Below, one piece after another: positions 1 to 7,235 of a stretch of DNA of 64,000 bases; within the stretch, counting starts at the first letter, position 1, and each line of letters begins with the position of its first letter. The notes below the pieces were generated by a model that was given only the letters and a program-made list of their open reading frames with translations, did no database searches and was not told the DNA's origin. The DNA comes from RGIG5612 sp045616165 (GTDB lineage Bacteria; Bacillota; Clostridia; Lachnospirales; Lachnospiraceae). The stretch lies in NCBI GenBank assembly GCA_045616165.1, contig JAZLGF010000013.1, positions 62,001-126,000 of the forward strand, given 5' to 3'. The position numbers and the translations under genes are program-made.

Positions 1-503
1 TAAACGTAGCCTTCTTGTTCACCTTCGCCTACGCTAACAAGATACATGTTTACTCTTCCGTCATAATTAAAATAGTCAAAGCCTTTAATATTTAGCTGAG
101 TTCCTTTTTTTATAAATCCCGCAATCGAAGGGTCTTCAGCATTTACGTAAAGAGTAGTAGAAGTTCTTACAAATCTAAGAGTTTCTTTCGCACACTCTTC
201 AAGTTTTTTAGCAGTAAAATCTTTTGCTACATAGTAAACAGGTGCTTCCTTTGCATCTTCTAACTTAAAAGGAACATATGTTACTTTATCTTTTGTAAGC
301 TCTTCGCCGACCTTTATTACCTCAAGACCACGTGAAAGAGTTTTTTCTGAAACTAGTTTATCGTCTTTTAATGTGAAAATTTCTACCTGGGGCTTATCTG
401 ATGCTAAAAAGAAAGTCTCAATTTCTTTTTTTGAGCATGCGCCAAGACAAAACGAGGCGATAAGTACGGCTCCTAAAATTAATACACAAATTTTCTTTTT
501 CAT
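1..503 (-). CDS. Partial lipoprotein, 3' end outside window
   Basis: The gene reads leftward and runs off the window edge, so only about 167 residues are visible. It starts at ATG 503 behind a good Shine-Dalgarno sequence (GGAGAAGG). The N-terminus is a classic lipoprotein signal: two lysines, a hydrophobic stretch, then the lipobox LGAC, which predicts lipid anchoring on the outer face of the membrane. The rest is soluble and lysine/glutamate rich. The last visible part may be the start of an SH3-like beta domain, but that is only an impression. I do not recognise the family and assign no function. Confidence 0.7.
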   Translation of the reverse strand, partial: MKKKICVLILGAVLIASFCLGACSKKEIETFFLASDKPQVEIFTLKDDKLVSEKTLSRGLEVIKVGEELTKDKVTYVPFKLEDAKEAPVYYVAKDFTAKKLEECAKETLRFVRTSTTLYVNAEDPSIAGFIKKGTQLNIKGFDYFNYDGRVNMYLVSVGEGEQEGYV

Positions 504-635
504 AACCTTCTCCAAAAACTTTTTTATAATTTAATTCTATCTTAAAAAGCCCAAGATAGCCATATTAATTTTAAGGAATTTTATTGAAAAATAAGCATAT
601 TTAGTTTACTATTTAATAGTGTGTTTAGCACATAT

Positions 636-708
636 GCTATTGTAGCTCAGGCGGTAGAGCACCTCATTGGTAATGAGGAGGTCAGCAGTTCAAGTCTGCC
701 CAATAGCT
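636..708 (+). tRNA. tRNA-Thr (GGU anticodon)
   Basis: A complete cloverleaf can be folded. The acceptor stem is GCTATTG/CAATAGC, and the anticodon stem CCTCA/TGAGG encloses loop TTGGTAA with anticodon GGT at 669-671. The T-loop is TTCAAGT, and the T stem has one A:C mismatch at its base. CCA is not encoded. A hairpin followed by T residues lies just downstream and probably ends the transcript. Confidence 0.93.
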
Positions 709-709
709 C

Positions 710-745
710 AACTTAGCGACAGGGGAATCCTTGCCGCTATTTTTA
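710..745 (+). terminator. Terminator-like repeat element, copy 1 (degenerate)
   Basis: An imperfect inverted repeat with T5 directly follows tRNA-Thr. It is a weaker copy of the perfect GCGGCAAGG/CCTTGCCGC hairpins at about 1596 and 2783. The flanking ACTTAGCG and ATCCTTGCCGCT are shared, while the left arm carries substitutions. It probably terminates the tRNA transcript. Confidence 0.6.
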
Positions 746-758
746 TCGATATATTTTA

Positions 759-812
759 TTGACAGAGTATAAGATAAATGATAATGTAAAGAAAGTAAAG
801 AAAGTAAAGAAC
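759..812 (+). promoter_or_regulatory. Promoter and tandem 9-mer repeats before the TA operon
   Basis: TTGACA at 759-764, a 17-nt spacer and TAATGT at 782-787 form a plausible sigma-A promoter. Three tandem copies of GTAAAGAA(A/C) follow at 786-794, 795-803 and 804-812, between the promoter and the ribosome binding site TAGGAGG. Repeats here fit an operator for autoregulation by the AbrB-type antitoxin, as is usual for type II modules. That role is inferred. Confidence 0.5.
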
Positions 813-833
813 ATGTAACGTAGGAGGCAAATA

Positions 834-1202
834 ATGGAAATTAGCAAGATATCATCAAAAGGGCAAATAACCGTACCTGTTTCTGTAAGAAATAAGTTGA
901 ATCTAAAGCCGGGTGATAATGTTGTGATATTCGAAGAAAATGGTCGTTTTTATATTGAGAACGCAGCTGCGATTTCTTTAAAATATATTGGACCGAATAA
1001 TGGAACTACGCAGTATGATTTTGACAGAGCAGAAGATCAGATTACAGTTGCTGAGCCAGGTATTAGATATTGTACTGTTAGGGAGTCTTTGGAGGATTCA
1101 TTGAAAGAAGTTAAAGAAATCCGAGAAGGAAAACGTACAGCGATGACATTGGATGATTTATTTAACAATATTGATAAATGGAATCAAGAGGAGAAAAAAT
1201 GA
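834..1202 (+). CDS. AbrB/MazE-like antitoxin
   Basis: A 122-residue protein. Residues 1-45 form a SpoVT/AbrB swapped-hairpin DNA-binding domain, recognisable from the opening pattern S-S-K-G-Q-I-T-V-P and the later L-K-P-G-D. The C-terminal part is charged and probably wraps the toxin. The stop codon overlaps the start of the next gene (ATGA), a typical translationally coupled toxin-antitoxin layout. It likely neutralises the RelE-like partner and represses its own operon at the tandem repeats upstream. The start at 834 has a strong TAGGAGG ribosome binding site. Family assignment is clear; pairing with the toxin is inferred from the overlap. Confidence 0.85.
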   Translation: MEISKISSKGQITVPVSVRNKLNLKPGDNVVIFEENGRFYIENAAAISLKYIGPNNGTTQYDFDRAEDQITVAEPGIRYCTVRESLEDSLKEVKEIREGKRTAMTLDDLFNNIDKWNQEEKK

Positions 1203-1558
1203 ATTATAAAATTATTCCAACTGAACGCTTTAATTCTGATGTCAAATATTATATTAAGAAAAAACATTATGTGCGAATTGGCGAAGATATAAAAAAAATA
1301 ACGGATGAACTCCAAAAGGGCAATTTAGTAGGTGATGAAATCTCAGGGCTTAAAGTGGAATCAGATGGTCATACTTTTAAAGTAAGGACAGCAAATTCTG
1401 ATATGAAAGTAGGAACTTCCAACGGGTATCGGATTATATATTATGCTATACGGGATGATAGAGAAGTTTATCTACTTACAATTTATTCAAAAAAAGATGA
1501 TTATAGAATTCCTAGCAATAAAGAAATAGTAGAGTTGGTTGCAAAATATTGTTTATAG
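1199..1558 (+). CDS. RelE/ParE-fold toxin
   Basis: A 119-residue basic protein whose ATG overlaps the antitoxin stop by four bases. The pattern is that of the RelE/HigB ribosome-dependent mRNA interferase fold: early helices with many lysines, then strand patterns such as 'YRIIYYAIRDDREVYLLTIYSK' split by short turns, with the late I-Y-S-K-K-D segment typical of the last strand. Such toxins cut mRNA in the ribosomal A site and halt growth when the antitoxin is lost. A longer reading from 1178 exists but would start inside the antitoxin gene without a ribosome binding site, so 1199 is chosen. A perfect terminator hairpin follows about 40 bases downstream. Confidence 0.8.
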   Translation: MNYKIIPTERFNSDVKYYIKKKHYVRIGEDIKKITDELQKGNLVGDEISGLKVESDGHTFKVRTANSDMKVGTSNGYRIIYYAIRDDREVYLLTIYSKKDDYRIPSNKEIVELVAKYCL

Positions 1559-1595
1559 AATAGATTTGTTGAATAACAAAAAAGTAAATATACAA

Positions 1596-1635
1596 ACTTA
1601 GCGGCAAGGAAATCCTTGCCGCTGTTTTTTTATCC
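1596..1635 (+). terminator. Perfect hairpin terminator, repeat copy 2
   Basis: AGCGGCAAGG and CCTTGCCGCT pair perfectly around a 3-4-nt loop and are followed by a T-rich tract (GTTTTTTT). This is a strong intrinsic terminator for the toxin-antitoxin operon. Its sequence is nearly the same as the elements at 710 and 2783. Confidence 0.85.
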
Positions 1636-1727
1636 AAAATATTAAAAACTATCTTGTAAACCATAGTGTGGCATGATAAGATTATGTCGAACACATGTTT
1701 GGATAAAAGCTTTTAGGAGATCAATAT

Positions 1728-2762
1728 ATGGTAAAAAAGAAAAATGAAATAACAGTTCGCTCAAGTGCGGCAGAATACCTTACATTTATCACAGCATCAG
1801 GAGAAAGCGGAGTTGAAGCTATATATGCAGATGAAAATGTTTGGCTTTCTCAAAAAATGATGGCACTACTTTATGATGTTGAGACTAATACTATAAATTA
1901 CCATTTAAAAAAGGCGTTTTTAGATGGAGAACTGGATGAAAATTCAGTTATTCGAAATTTTCGAATAACTGCTACAGATGGAAAGATGTATGATACAAAG
2001 CATTATAATCTTAAAGCAATAATAGCTGTAGGGTATAAAGTAGATTCACAAAAAGCTGTTCAATTTCGGAAATGGGCTACAGACATTATTGAAGAATATA
2101 CCATCAAAGGTTTTTCTATGGATGACGAGCGACTCAAACAAGGGGGCACTATACTTACTCAGCAATATTTTGATGAATTGTTAGAGAGAGTTCGCGAAAT
2201 TCGCTTGTCTGAACGAAGATTTTATCAAAAGATTACAGATATATATGCTACTGCATTGGATTATGACGCAAAAAGTGAAACAACAAAATTTTTTTTCGCG
2301 AATGTACAGAATAAACTTCACTTTGCAATTACAGGAAGTACAGCAGCTGAAATCATATACGAACGCGCAGATTCTGAGAAACCACATATGGGACTAACGA
2401 GTTGGGAAGGCTCGCCAACAACAAAGATTCACAAATATGATGTAACAATTGCTAAAAACTATCTTACAGAGGAAGAACTACAAAATTTATCACGTTTGGT
2501 ATCCGGGTATTTAGATCTTGCAGAAAATAGAGCAGAGCGACATATACCAATGACAATGAAGGATTGGGCTGAACGCTTGAATGGCATGCTGGAATTAATG
2601 GATTATGGTGTTTTAGAAGATAATGGTAGAGTTACTGTTGAACTTGCTAAGCAAAAAGCTGAAACTGAATTTGAAAAATATAGAATTATTCAGGATAGGC
2701 TTTATACTTCAGATTTTGATAAATACCTTCTTGAGTTGGAATCAGAACTGAAAACAGAATAA
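1728..2762 (+). CDS. rhuM: RhuM family protein
   Basis: A 344-residue cytoplasmic protein. Residues about 35-110 hold the winged-helix-like N-terminal domain typical of the RhuM/Fic-associated family, with the pattern V-W-L-S-Q-K-M-M-A-L-L-Y and then N-I-x-x-H/Y-L-K-K. The rest is the long helical RhuM domain ending in a coiled-coil-rich tail. RhuM was first noted in Salmonella pathogenicity island 3, but homologues are widespread on bacterial islands and the biochemical function is unknown. The gene sits alone between two copies of the same terminator element, with ribosome binding site AGGAGA before ATG 1728. Family recognition is strong; no activity is claimed. Confidence 0.85.
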   Translation: MVKKKNEITVRSSAAEYLTFITASGESGVEAIYADENVWLSQKMMALLYDVETNTINYHLKKAFLDGELDENSVIRNFRITATDGKMYDTKHYNLKAIIAVGYKVDSQKAVQFRKWATDIIEEYTIKGFSMDDERLKQGGTILTQQYFDELLERVREIRLSERRFYQKITDIYATALDYDAKSETTKFFFANVQNKLHFAITGSTAAEIIYERADSEKPHMGLTSWEGSPTTKIHKYDVTIAKNYLTEEELQNLSRLVSGYLDLAENRAERHIPMTMKDWAERLNGMLELMDYGVLEDNGRVTVELAKQKAETEFEKYRIIQDRLYTSDFDKYLLELESELKTE

Positions 2763-2782
2763 TGTATTATTCGCAAACATAA

Positions 2783-2820
2783 ATAAGGCGGCAAGGAAAT
2801 CCTTGCCGCTATTTTTTTAC
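2783..2820 (+). terminator. Perfect hairpin terminator, repeat copy 3
   Basis: GCGGCAAGG and CCTTGCCGC pair perfectly and are followed by T7. This is the third copy of the element at 710 and 1596, here ending the RhuM transcript. Confidence 0.85.
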
Positions 2821-2937
2821 ATTAATTTCTTAAAATGTTATAATAAAAAAAATGAGTTGTCTTCAATTTGTTTACAACTGAAGAAAAACGCAGATAAGTC
2901 AAAAAAATCAGCATTTGAAGGAACAATAGGGGGCGCT

Positions 2938-3495
2938 ATGAAGTTTGACGATAATCATGAGATACATTTAGAACGGGTAGACCGTAACTATTCACATATG
3001 GATATTTTGTGTCGGATAAATGAGGAAGCTTTTCCAAAAGAAGAACGTTTAGATTTGTTTGCCTTTTTTGATTGGGCAGAAGAAAAAAATGGACAGTTGC
3101 ATGCTGTTGTGGATGGAGAAGTTCCGGTAGGCTTTACGATTTGGTTTGATTTTGGCGAAAACTACATTTTCTGGTTTTATTTAGCAATTGATTCTCAATA
3201 CCAAAGACGTCAATATGGTACAAAGACAGAACGATTGATTTTTGATGTGGTGCTGAAGGACAAAATCATATTTGGTGGAGTTGAAGCACTTGATCCAAGT
3301 GCAGAAAATTACGAACAACGAATCTCGAGGATAAAATTCCACAAAAAGAACGGGTTCCATATCTTTGATAAAGTATTTGATTTTGGTAAAGCTGGAAAAT
3401 ATCAGTTGGTTTGTACAGATCCGTCTATATCAGTAGATATGCTTGCGGATAAGTTTTTTTCTGTGGTGCAGCAAGGGACAACTAATCAAAATTAA
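2938..3495 (+). CDS. GNAT family N-acetyltransferase
   Basis: A 185-residue protein with the GNAT fold pattern. An N-terminal strand-helix region (MKFDD...) leads to a central strand with 'YLAIDSQYQRRQYGTK', which corresponds to motif A where the Q-x-x-x-x-G-x loop binds acetyl-CoA pyrophosphate. A C-terminal strand pair (GFHIFDKVFDFG) follows. The substrate cannot be told. The start at 2938 is chosen because AGGGGG lies just upstream; an in-frame reading from 2803 begins inside the upstream terminator and is unlikely. Confidence 0.8.
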   Translation: MKFDDNHEIHLERVDRNYSHMDILCRINEEAFPKEERLDLFAFFDWAEEKNGQLHAVVDGEVPVGFTIWFDFGENYIFWFYLAIDSQYQRRQYGTKTERLIFDVVLKDKIIFGGVEALDPSAENYEQRISRIKFHKKNGFHIFDKVFDFGKAGKYQLVCTDPSISVDMLADKFFSVVQQGTTNQN

Positions 3496-3525
3496 TGATT
3501 ATTAATAAAAAAATGGAGATGCGAA

Positions 3526-4440
3526 ATGGGAAATATATTTTTCTTTGGATGGGAAATCGATTTTATTTTATGGCTACAGACTTTTGTAAATGAATTCACA
3601 ATATTATTTGCTAAATTCTTACAAATATGTGGCGAAGAGTACGTAATTATTATTGTACTAGGCTTGCTTTATTGGAACATAGATAAAACCATAGGCCGAA
3701 GAGCGGCACTAGCAATGTCGGGAAGTATGCTTTTTGGAACGCTTATAAAAGGTATCGTATTAAGAATACGTCCTTACATGAATAACAGCCAAATAAAATG
3801 TGTAACACCGGCGCATAAAGAAGCAGATATCATGTCTATAAAGGGACAAGGCTATTCATTACCAAGTTTGCATTCTACGATGGCAGCATCTACATACGGA
3901 ACGATTGCTCTAAACATTAAGAATAAAATTGTAATCGCAGTATGTATTATTATGATGTTATTAATTGGACTTTCACGTCCGTTTATCGGAGTTCATTATC
4001 CTACTGATGTTTTAGCAGGATGGGCTTTAGGCGCTATCGGTATCTTTGTTCTTGGTGGAATAGAGAAGAAGTTTGGCTATAAGATAGCATTTTTGATTCC
4101 TCTTATTATAGGCATTGCGGGATTCTTTTACTGCGGTGATATAGAATTTTATTCTGTTTACGCAGTAGGATTAGGTTTCTTTTTAGGCTTTATGTTTGAG
4201 GAAAGATTTGTAAAATTTGAGTACTGCAAAAAGTGGTGGACATATATTTTAAGACCAATAGGAGGAGTTTTGGTTTTCGTTATATTTACACTCTTATTTA
4301 AAATACCATTAAAGTTCGTAACATTAGAAGAAACAAGTACTATCGCATTAATCTATAGACTCTTTAGATATACCGTTTGTACATTTGTAACCATAGGCGT
4401 ATATCCGTTTTTGTTTAAGATTTGTAAAAACAAGTTTTAG
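3526..4440 (+). CDS. Membrane PAP2-type phosphatase
   Basis: A 304-residue polytopic membrane protein of the PAP2/phosphatidic acid phosphatase superfamily. All three signature motifs are visible: K-G-I-V-L-R-I-R-P (motif 1), L-P-S-L-H-S-T with the catalytic-relay His (motif 2), and S-R-P-F-I-G-V-H-Y-P-T-D with the nucleophilic His (motif 3). About eight hydrophobic segments are seen; four after motif 3 extend beyond the minimal family core. Likely substrates are lipid phosphates such as undecaprenyl pyrophosphate or phosphatidate, but this cannot be decided. Start ATG 3526 follows GGAG. A perfect terminator follows the stop. Confidence 0.88.
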   Translation: MGNIFFFGWEIDFILWLQTFVNEFTILFAKFLQICGEEYVIIIVLGLLYWNIDKTIGRRAALAMSGSMLFGTLIKGIVLRIRPYMNNSQIKCVTPAHKEADIMSIKGQGYSLPSLHSTMAASTYGTIALNIKNKIVIAVCIIMMLLIGLSRPFIGVHYPTDVLAGWALGAIGIFVLGGIEKKFGYKIAFLIPLIIGIAGFFYCGDIEFYSVYAVGLGFFLGFMFEERFVKFEYCKKWWTYILRPIGGVLVFVIFTLLFKIPLKFVTLEETSTIALIYRLFRYTVCTFVTIGVYPFLFKICKNKF

Positions 4441-4445
4441 TATAG

Positions 4446-4475
4446 AAAAGGCTTCTCAAAAGAGAAGCCTTTTAC
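4446..4475 (+). terminator. 12-bp stem terminator after PAP2 gene
   Basis: AAAAGGCTTCTC and GAGAAGCCTTTT pair perfectly around loop AAAA. The stem begins with A and ends with T residues, so it can work in both directions, serving the PAP2 gene and possibly the convergent rpn gene. Confidence 0.85.
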
Positions 4476-4494
4476 TTAATAATTCATTTTATTT

Positions 4495-4556
4495 TCAGTT
4501 ACTAATTCCTATTTTTGCCATAACTTCCTGCTCCGACCGGTGTACAAAAATTTCAT
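4495..4556 (-). pseudogene. Short remnant resembling part of an rpn gene
   Basis: Just downstream of the minus-strand rpn stop, another frame on the minus strand reads NEIFVHRSEQEVMAKIG. It resembles the internal NNFTHRLEQEVAI segment of that same gene, and the DNA at 4530-4550 and 4775-4800 shares a CCGGTG-centred stretch. It looks like the scar of a second rpn copy or a partial duplication. The match is short, so confidence is low. Confidence 0.35.
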
Positions 4557-5360
4557 TTATTGTTCTTGTTTGTACCCATTTTGAACAGCATACTCTAATG
4601 TTATAAGACCCTCTTTTAATTGATTTTCAAGCAACTCTTGTCGGCCTTCTTGACGGCCTTCTTCACGGCCTTCTTCACGGCCTTCTTCACGAGCCTGGCT
4701 GGCTTCCATTCTTACAATTTCTTCAAAAGTCATATATGCCGCCTCCCATTCTTCATTCAAACGGTTTATTGCAACTTCTTGTTCCAACCGGTGCGTAAAA
4801 TTATTTTCTTCACCCGTAGGAATACCTGTTTTAATGTAATCAAAGAAATTTCTTAACTCTTCTGAAATATCATTTCCTTTATAACAACAGTTTACCAAAA
4901 CTACATGACTGCCGTCATTTAATGTAATGCTAGAATCGTCCTTACATCTATACTCATAGTAATATACAGGTAAGTCTTTTTCAATAGGGAGTTTTTCGTA
5001 ACATATGAATATTACATAGCTTTCTGAAAGCTTTTCATATGGCTCGCCTTTTTTAAGTTGATGAGCATCAAGCATACGGTGATAATACCTACTTCTTTTT
5101 GGTAAGTTTTTCTCCTTGGCAAGTTGCATATCAATATCATAGTGTGTATTCTTTTCGTCTTTGACATACACATCAAATCGAACGCCATGCGAGTTGTAAC
5201 CTGTCTTGATAGACTTTTCGGTGTCGACCATTTCAATTCGATCAATTGGAACATTTAAGATAAGTTCCAATAGTTCCTTACACAACTCGTAATTGTTGTA
5301 AAGGGTGTTAGAAAACATAAAGTTGTTTGTAAAAGGTAATTCTTTGTATTTAGTTGTCAT
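4557..5360 (-). CDS. Rpn family PD-(D/E)XK nuclease
   Basis: A 267-residue protein of the Rpn/PDDEXK_2 family, often annotated 'PD-(D/E)XK nuclease family transposase'. The N-terminus has the family opening with F-T-N-N-F-M-F; residues about 55-85 contain R-F-D-V-Y-V-K-D then Y-D-I-D-M-Q, where D and the D-x-Q pair form the nuclease core. Relatives in E. coli (RpnA) cut DNA and promote RecA-independent recombination in cells. The C-terminus has a repetitive E-E-G-R tail and then the helix 'LITLEYAVQNGY' common in this family. The promoter and hairpin-rich leader upstream are shared with three genes at 21.9-25.4 kb. Confidence 0.85.
   Translation of the reverse strand: MTTKYKELPFTNNFMFSNTLYNNYELCKELLELILNVPIDRIEMVDTEKSIKTGYNSHGVRFDVYVKDEKNTHYDIDMQLAKEKNLPKRSRYYHRMLDAHQLKKGEPYEKLSESYVIFICYEKLPIEKDLPVYYYEYRCKDDSSITLNDGSHVVLVNCCYKGNDISEELRNFFDYIKTGIPTGEENNFTHRLEQEVAINRLNEEWEAAYMTFEEIVRMEASQAREEGREEGREEGRQEGRQELLENQLKEGLITLEYAVQNGYKQEQ
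4643..4690 (-). repeat. Four 12-bp tandem repeats inside rpn
   Basis: Four units of GGCCTTCTTCAC (one with a single change) lie head to tail and encode repeated E-E-G-R on the minus strand. Because the unit is a multiple of three, gain or loss of copies would change length without breaking the frame. Confidence 0.8.
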
Positions 5361-5530
5361 AATAAGACCTTTCCGGCAGAACGGTTTAGATTAACGCATA
5401 AAAAAGCGTTGGCTCGTCCTGCCTAATAAAAAATAATTTGAAATTTGTGGCAGAAACTGCCAGATTTGAGCGAGTCGCTCAATGCACGAATGTGCTTTAT
5501 TAATATACAACAGACATTAAGATATTGCAA
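5361..5530 (-). promoter_or_regulatory. Promoter and structured leader of rpn (leader copy D)
   Basis: Read on the minus strand, TTGCAA (5530-5525), a 17-nt spacer and TATATT (5507-5502) form a strong promoter. The leader then holds a GCAC/GTGC hairpin, an 8-bp palindrome TTGAGCGA-C-TCGCTCAA, a TGGCAG-N3-CTGCCA hairpin, an AT-rich linker, and a GGCAG...CTGCC pair about 45 bases apart, just before GGAAAGGTCTTATT and the ATG. The same architecture occurs at 21800, 23295 and 25223. The segment inside the last pair differs completely from those copies while the pairing ends are kept. Confidence 0.75.
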
Positions 5531-5549
5531 ACAAAGAAGGTAGTGAAAC

Positions 5550-5671
5550 GCGAAGCTTACGGCGCCAGAGCTTAAGAAGGAGCTCGCGCCGTGGCTTCGC
5601 TACTTACGGCAGCTAATTTCTTGCGCCAAAACATTTATGTTCGCCGGCTGCCTTAGCCAGCGATTTTTTTT
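5550..5671. other. GC-rich double palindrome ending in T8
   Basis: Two GC-rich inverted repeats stand out in an AT-rich intergenic region. The first is at 5550-5600, with paired blocks GCGAAGC/GCTTCGC, ACGGCGC/GCGCCGT and GAGCT/AGCTC. The second is at 5609-5652 (GGCAGC/GCTGCC), followed by a small GGCT/AGCC hairpin and T8 at 5664-5671. The T-run makes a plus-strand terminator possible, but no gene enters from the left on that strand. It may be a small palindromic mobile element or a non-coding RNA. Confidence 0.5.
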
Positions 5672-5686
5672 AAGAGTGACGTTAAG

Positions 5687-5753
5687 CGAAATCGGAGAAC
5701 GAACACCACTTTTGAAAGCAATGTTGCATTTTTATGGGTTAAGTTTTCCGATT
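5687..5753 (+). repeat. 67-bp direct repeat, left copy
   Basis: This 67-bp sequence is identical to 7236-7302. Its ends are complementary (AATCGGA...TTTTCCGATT), so the element can fold on itself, and it carries an internal ACCA/TGGGT pair. The two copies bracket the DUF559-like gene and the HTH gene. A diverged relative is at 24735. Confidence 0.9.
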
Positions 5754-5811
5754 AATGAACTTTTGTCCTTGATTGGATTAATTTTTTCTTGATAATGATA
5801 AGTAATTCTTA

Positions 5812-5897
5812 TAAAATCTATAAATAATCTTTTCGTGTTTCTGCGAAGATTTTCATATTTACTATGAACACAATTTATTTTTTTGAAGGGACTTTCT
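5812..5897 (+). promoter_or_regulatory. Possible promoter of DUF559-like gene
   Basis: TTGATA at 5789-5794, 17 nt and TAAAAT at 5812-5817 form a possible promoter. The leader to ATG 5898 is about 75 bases, with ribosome binding site GAAGGGA. Confidence 0.4.
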
Positions 5898-6872
5898 ATG
5901 TCTATTTCTATTATTACACCCATAATATATCCTACATCGGCAGAGTTTTGGCGTAGCGCATATCCGATACATTTTGATTATGCTTTTAATAATAAAGTGC
6001 TATCGGATTTGCCAACAGAGTATAAGGTTTCTGCGAATGCAGCTCGAGGCGCTGCCGAAAGGTTTTCTTTACCGACGCCATTATCTCTTGTTTCTACGTC
6101 TATAAATAAAACACATGTAGGAAAATTCTATACAACGACAAAACAAAAATCACCCCTTCCGCCTAAGAGCTTCTTTAAAATCCCCAATTTTAATATTTTT
6201 GTAGCTTGCCCTGAATTAACTTTTATACAAGCAGCTAGGCACCTTAATTTAATAAGCCTTATACGTTTAGGATTTGATTTGTGTGCGCAGTACTATTCGG
6301 ATAAAGAAGCAATTTTTGGTCAGACATCTCGACCACCTATAACGACACCAGAGCAAATTATCAAATATGCTATGAACAGCAATAACATGCGTGGGAGTGT
6401 AAAGGCTATTCGCGCGGCAAAATACGTTTTAGACTCTTCAAATTCACCTATGGAAACACGGCTTGCAATTATTCTTGAAATTCCTGTTCGATGGGGTGGA
6501 TACGGGCTAACTGGATTAGAGATGAATGGGACTGTTAAACTTTCAAAACTTGGCGTTCAACTAACGGGAGCGAGCGAGATTCATGGGGATTTGGTGTGGC
6601 GTAAAAAGAAACTTGTGGTGGAGTACAATAGCAAAACTGTCCATAATAATGATCTCACTTATTACAAAGATGCCAATCGAATAAATGCATATAGGGATTC
6701 TGGATGGAATTGTATCGTCGTAACACCAAATAATATTAAAACATTTGGAGCCATAGAAAATATTGCAGAGATTATTAGAAAACAATTGGGTCGGCCATCT
6801 AGGCAAGAATTGCTTTCAACTTATGAGAAGGAAAGAAAAGAAGTGTTTAATAAACTATTCACAAAATTGTAA
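5898..6872 (+). CDS. DUF559/Vsr-like PD-(D/E)XK nuclease candidate
   Basis: A 324-residue protein. The last 130 residues resemble the DUF559/very-short-patch endonuclease fold: 'SPMETRLAIIL' (helix with a conserved Glu), then 'HGDLVWRKKKLVVEYNSK' matching the D...E-x-D/N-x core, then 'YYKDANRINAYRDSGWNCIVVT', the usual end strand. The core lysine position is occupied by N-S-K, so activity needs testing. The first 190 residues have no family I recognise. The start at ATG 5898 (MSISIITPI) has GAAGGGA upstream; a TTG start at 5883 is less likely. It is followed by an HTH gene, and the pair is enclosed by 67-bp direct repeats. A defence or mobile-element role is inferred. Confidence 0.6.
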   Translation: MSISIITPIIYPTSAEFWRSAYPIHFDYAFNNKVLSDLPTEYKVSANAARGAAERFSLPTPLSLVSTSINKTHVGKFYTTTKQKSPLPPKSFFKIPNFNIFVACPELTFIQAARHLNLISLIRLGFDLCAQYYSDKEAIFGQTSRPPITTPEQIIKYAMNSNNMRGSVKAIRAAKYVLDSSNSPMETRLAIILEIPVRWGGYGLTGLEMNGTVKLSKLGVQLTGASEIHGDLVWRKKKLVVEYNSKTVHNNDLTYYKDANRINAYRDSGWNCIVVTPNNIKTFGAIENIAEIIRKQLGRPSRQELLSTYEKERKEVFNKLFTKL

Positions 6873-6912
6873 TAACAAATTTGTTATTGCACTTTGATAA
6901 CAAATTTGTTAT
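6871..6912. promoter_or_regulatory. Twin perfect palindromes, likely HTH operators
   Basis: Two perfect palindromes, AATAACAAATTTGTTATT (6871-6888) and ATAACAAATTTGTTAT (6897-6912), have centres 25 bp apart. They lie between the DUF559-like gene and the HTH gene, close to 2.5 helical turns. Such paired sites are typical operators for dimeric HTH repressors, so autoregulation by the next gene is likely. They could also act as weak hairpins in RNA. Confidence 0.6.
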
Positions 6913-6958
6913 AAATAAGGAGGAATAATCTTAACGATTATCTGGAAAGGAGCCGAGA

Positions 6959-7228
6959 ATGAAAACTTGGGAAGGATTAAAACAAGGGATAAAATTATCT
7001 GAACAAGAAAAGGAATTGGTGAAAATAGAGGAAGAACTTATAGATGCAATGGTGCGAGCTAGAGAACAGAACAATTTGTCGCAGGCGCAACTTGCAGAAA
7101 TTTGTGGAGTTAAGCAATCTGCAATTGCACGAATGGAGTCAGCTACTCATTCTCCACAAATTGATAGCATGCTTAAAATATTGTTACCGTTAGGATATAC
7201 ATTAAAAATTGTTCCAAAAAAATCATAG
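6959..7228 (+). CDS. XRE-type HTH regulator
   Basis: An 89-residue protein with a Cro/C1-type helix-turn-helix at residues about 33-85: R-E-Q-N-N-L-S-Q-A-Q-L-A-E-I-C-G-V-K-Q-S-A-I-A-R-M-E is the textbook pattern, written here residue by residue. The 'IDSMLKILLPLGYTLKIVP' end is typical of HigA-like antitoxins encoded after a toxin. It could therefore be an antitoxin or repressor for the DUF559-like gene upstream. The twin palindromes just before it are probable binding sites. Start 6959 has GGAAAGGAG. Confidence 0.85.
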   Translation: MKTWEGLKQGIKLSEQEKELVKIEEELIDAMVRAREQNNLSQAQLAEICGVKQSAIARMESATHSPQIDSMLKILLPLGYTLKIVPKKS

Positions 7229-7235
7229 TTATCTA

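Noticed and set aside
834..1558. A restriction-control or phage repressor pair instead of a toxin-antitoxin
   Set aside because: The AbrB-type domain plus a RelE-like partner with ATGA overlap fits a type II module much better.
4557..5360. A transposase or IS element
   Set aside because: Rpn proteins are often labelled transposases, but the fold is PD-(D/E)XK, and no terminal inverted repeats or target duplications enclose the gene.
5732..5923. A 63-residue minus-strand ORF before the DUF559-like gene
   Set aside because: It runs through one of the 67-bp repeats and the promoter region, with no ribosome binding site or family match.
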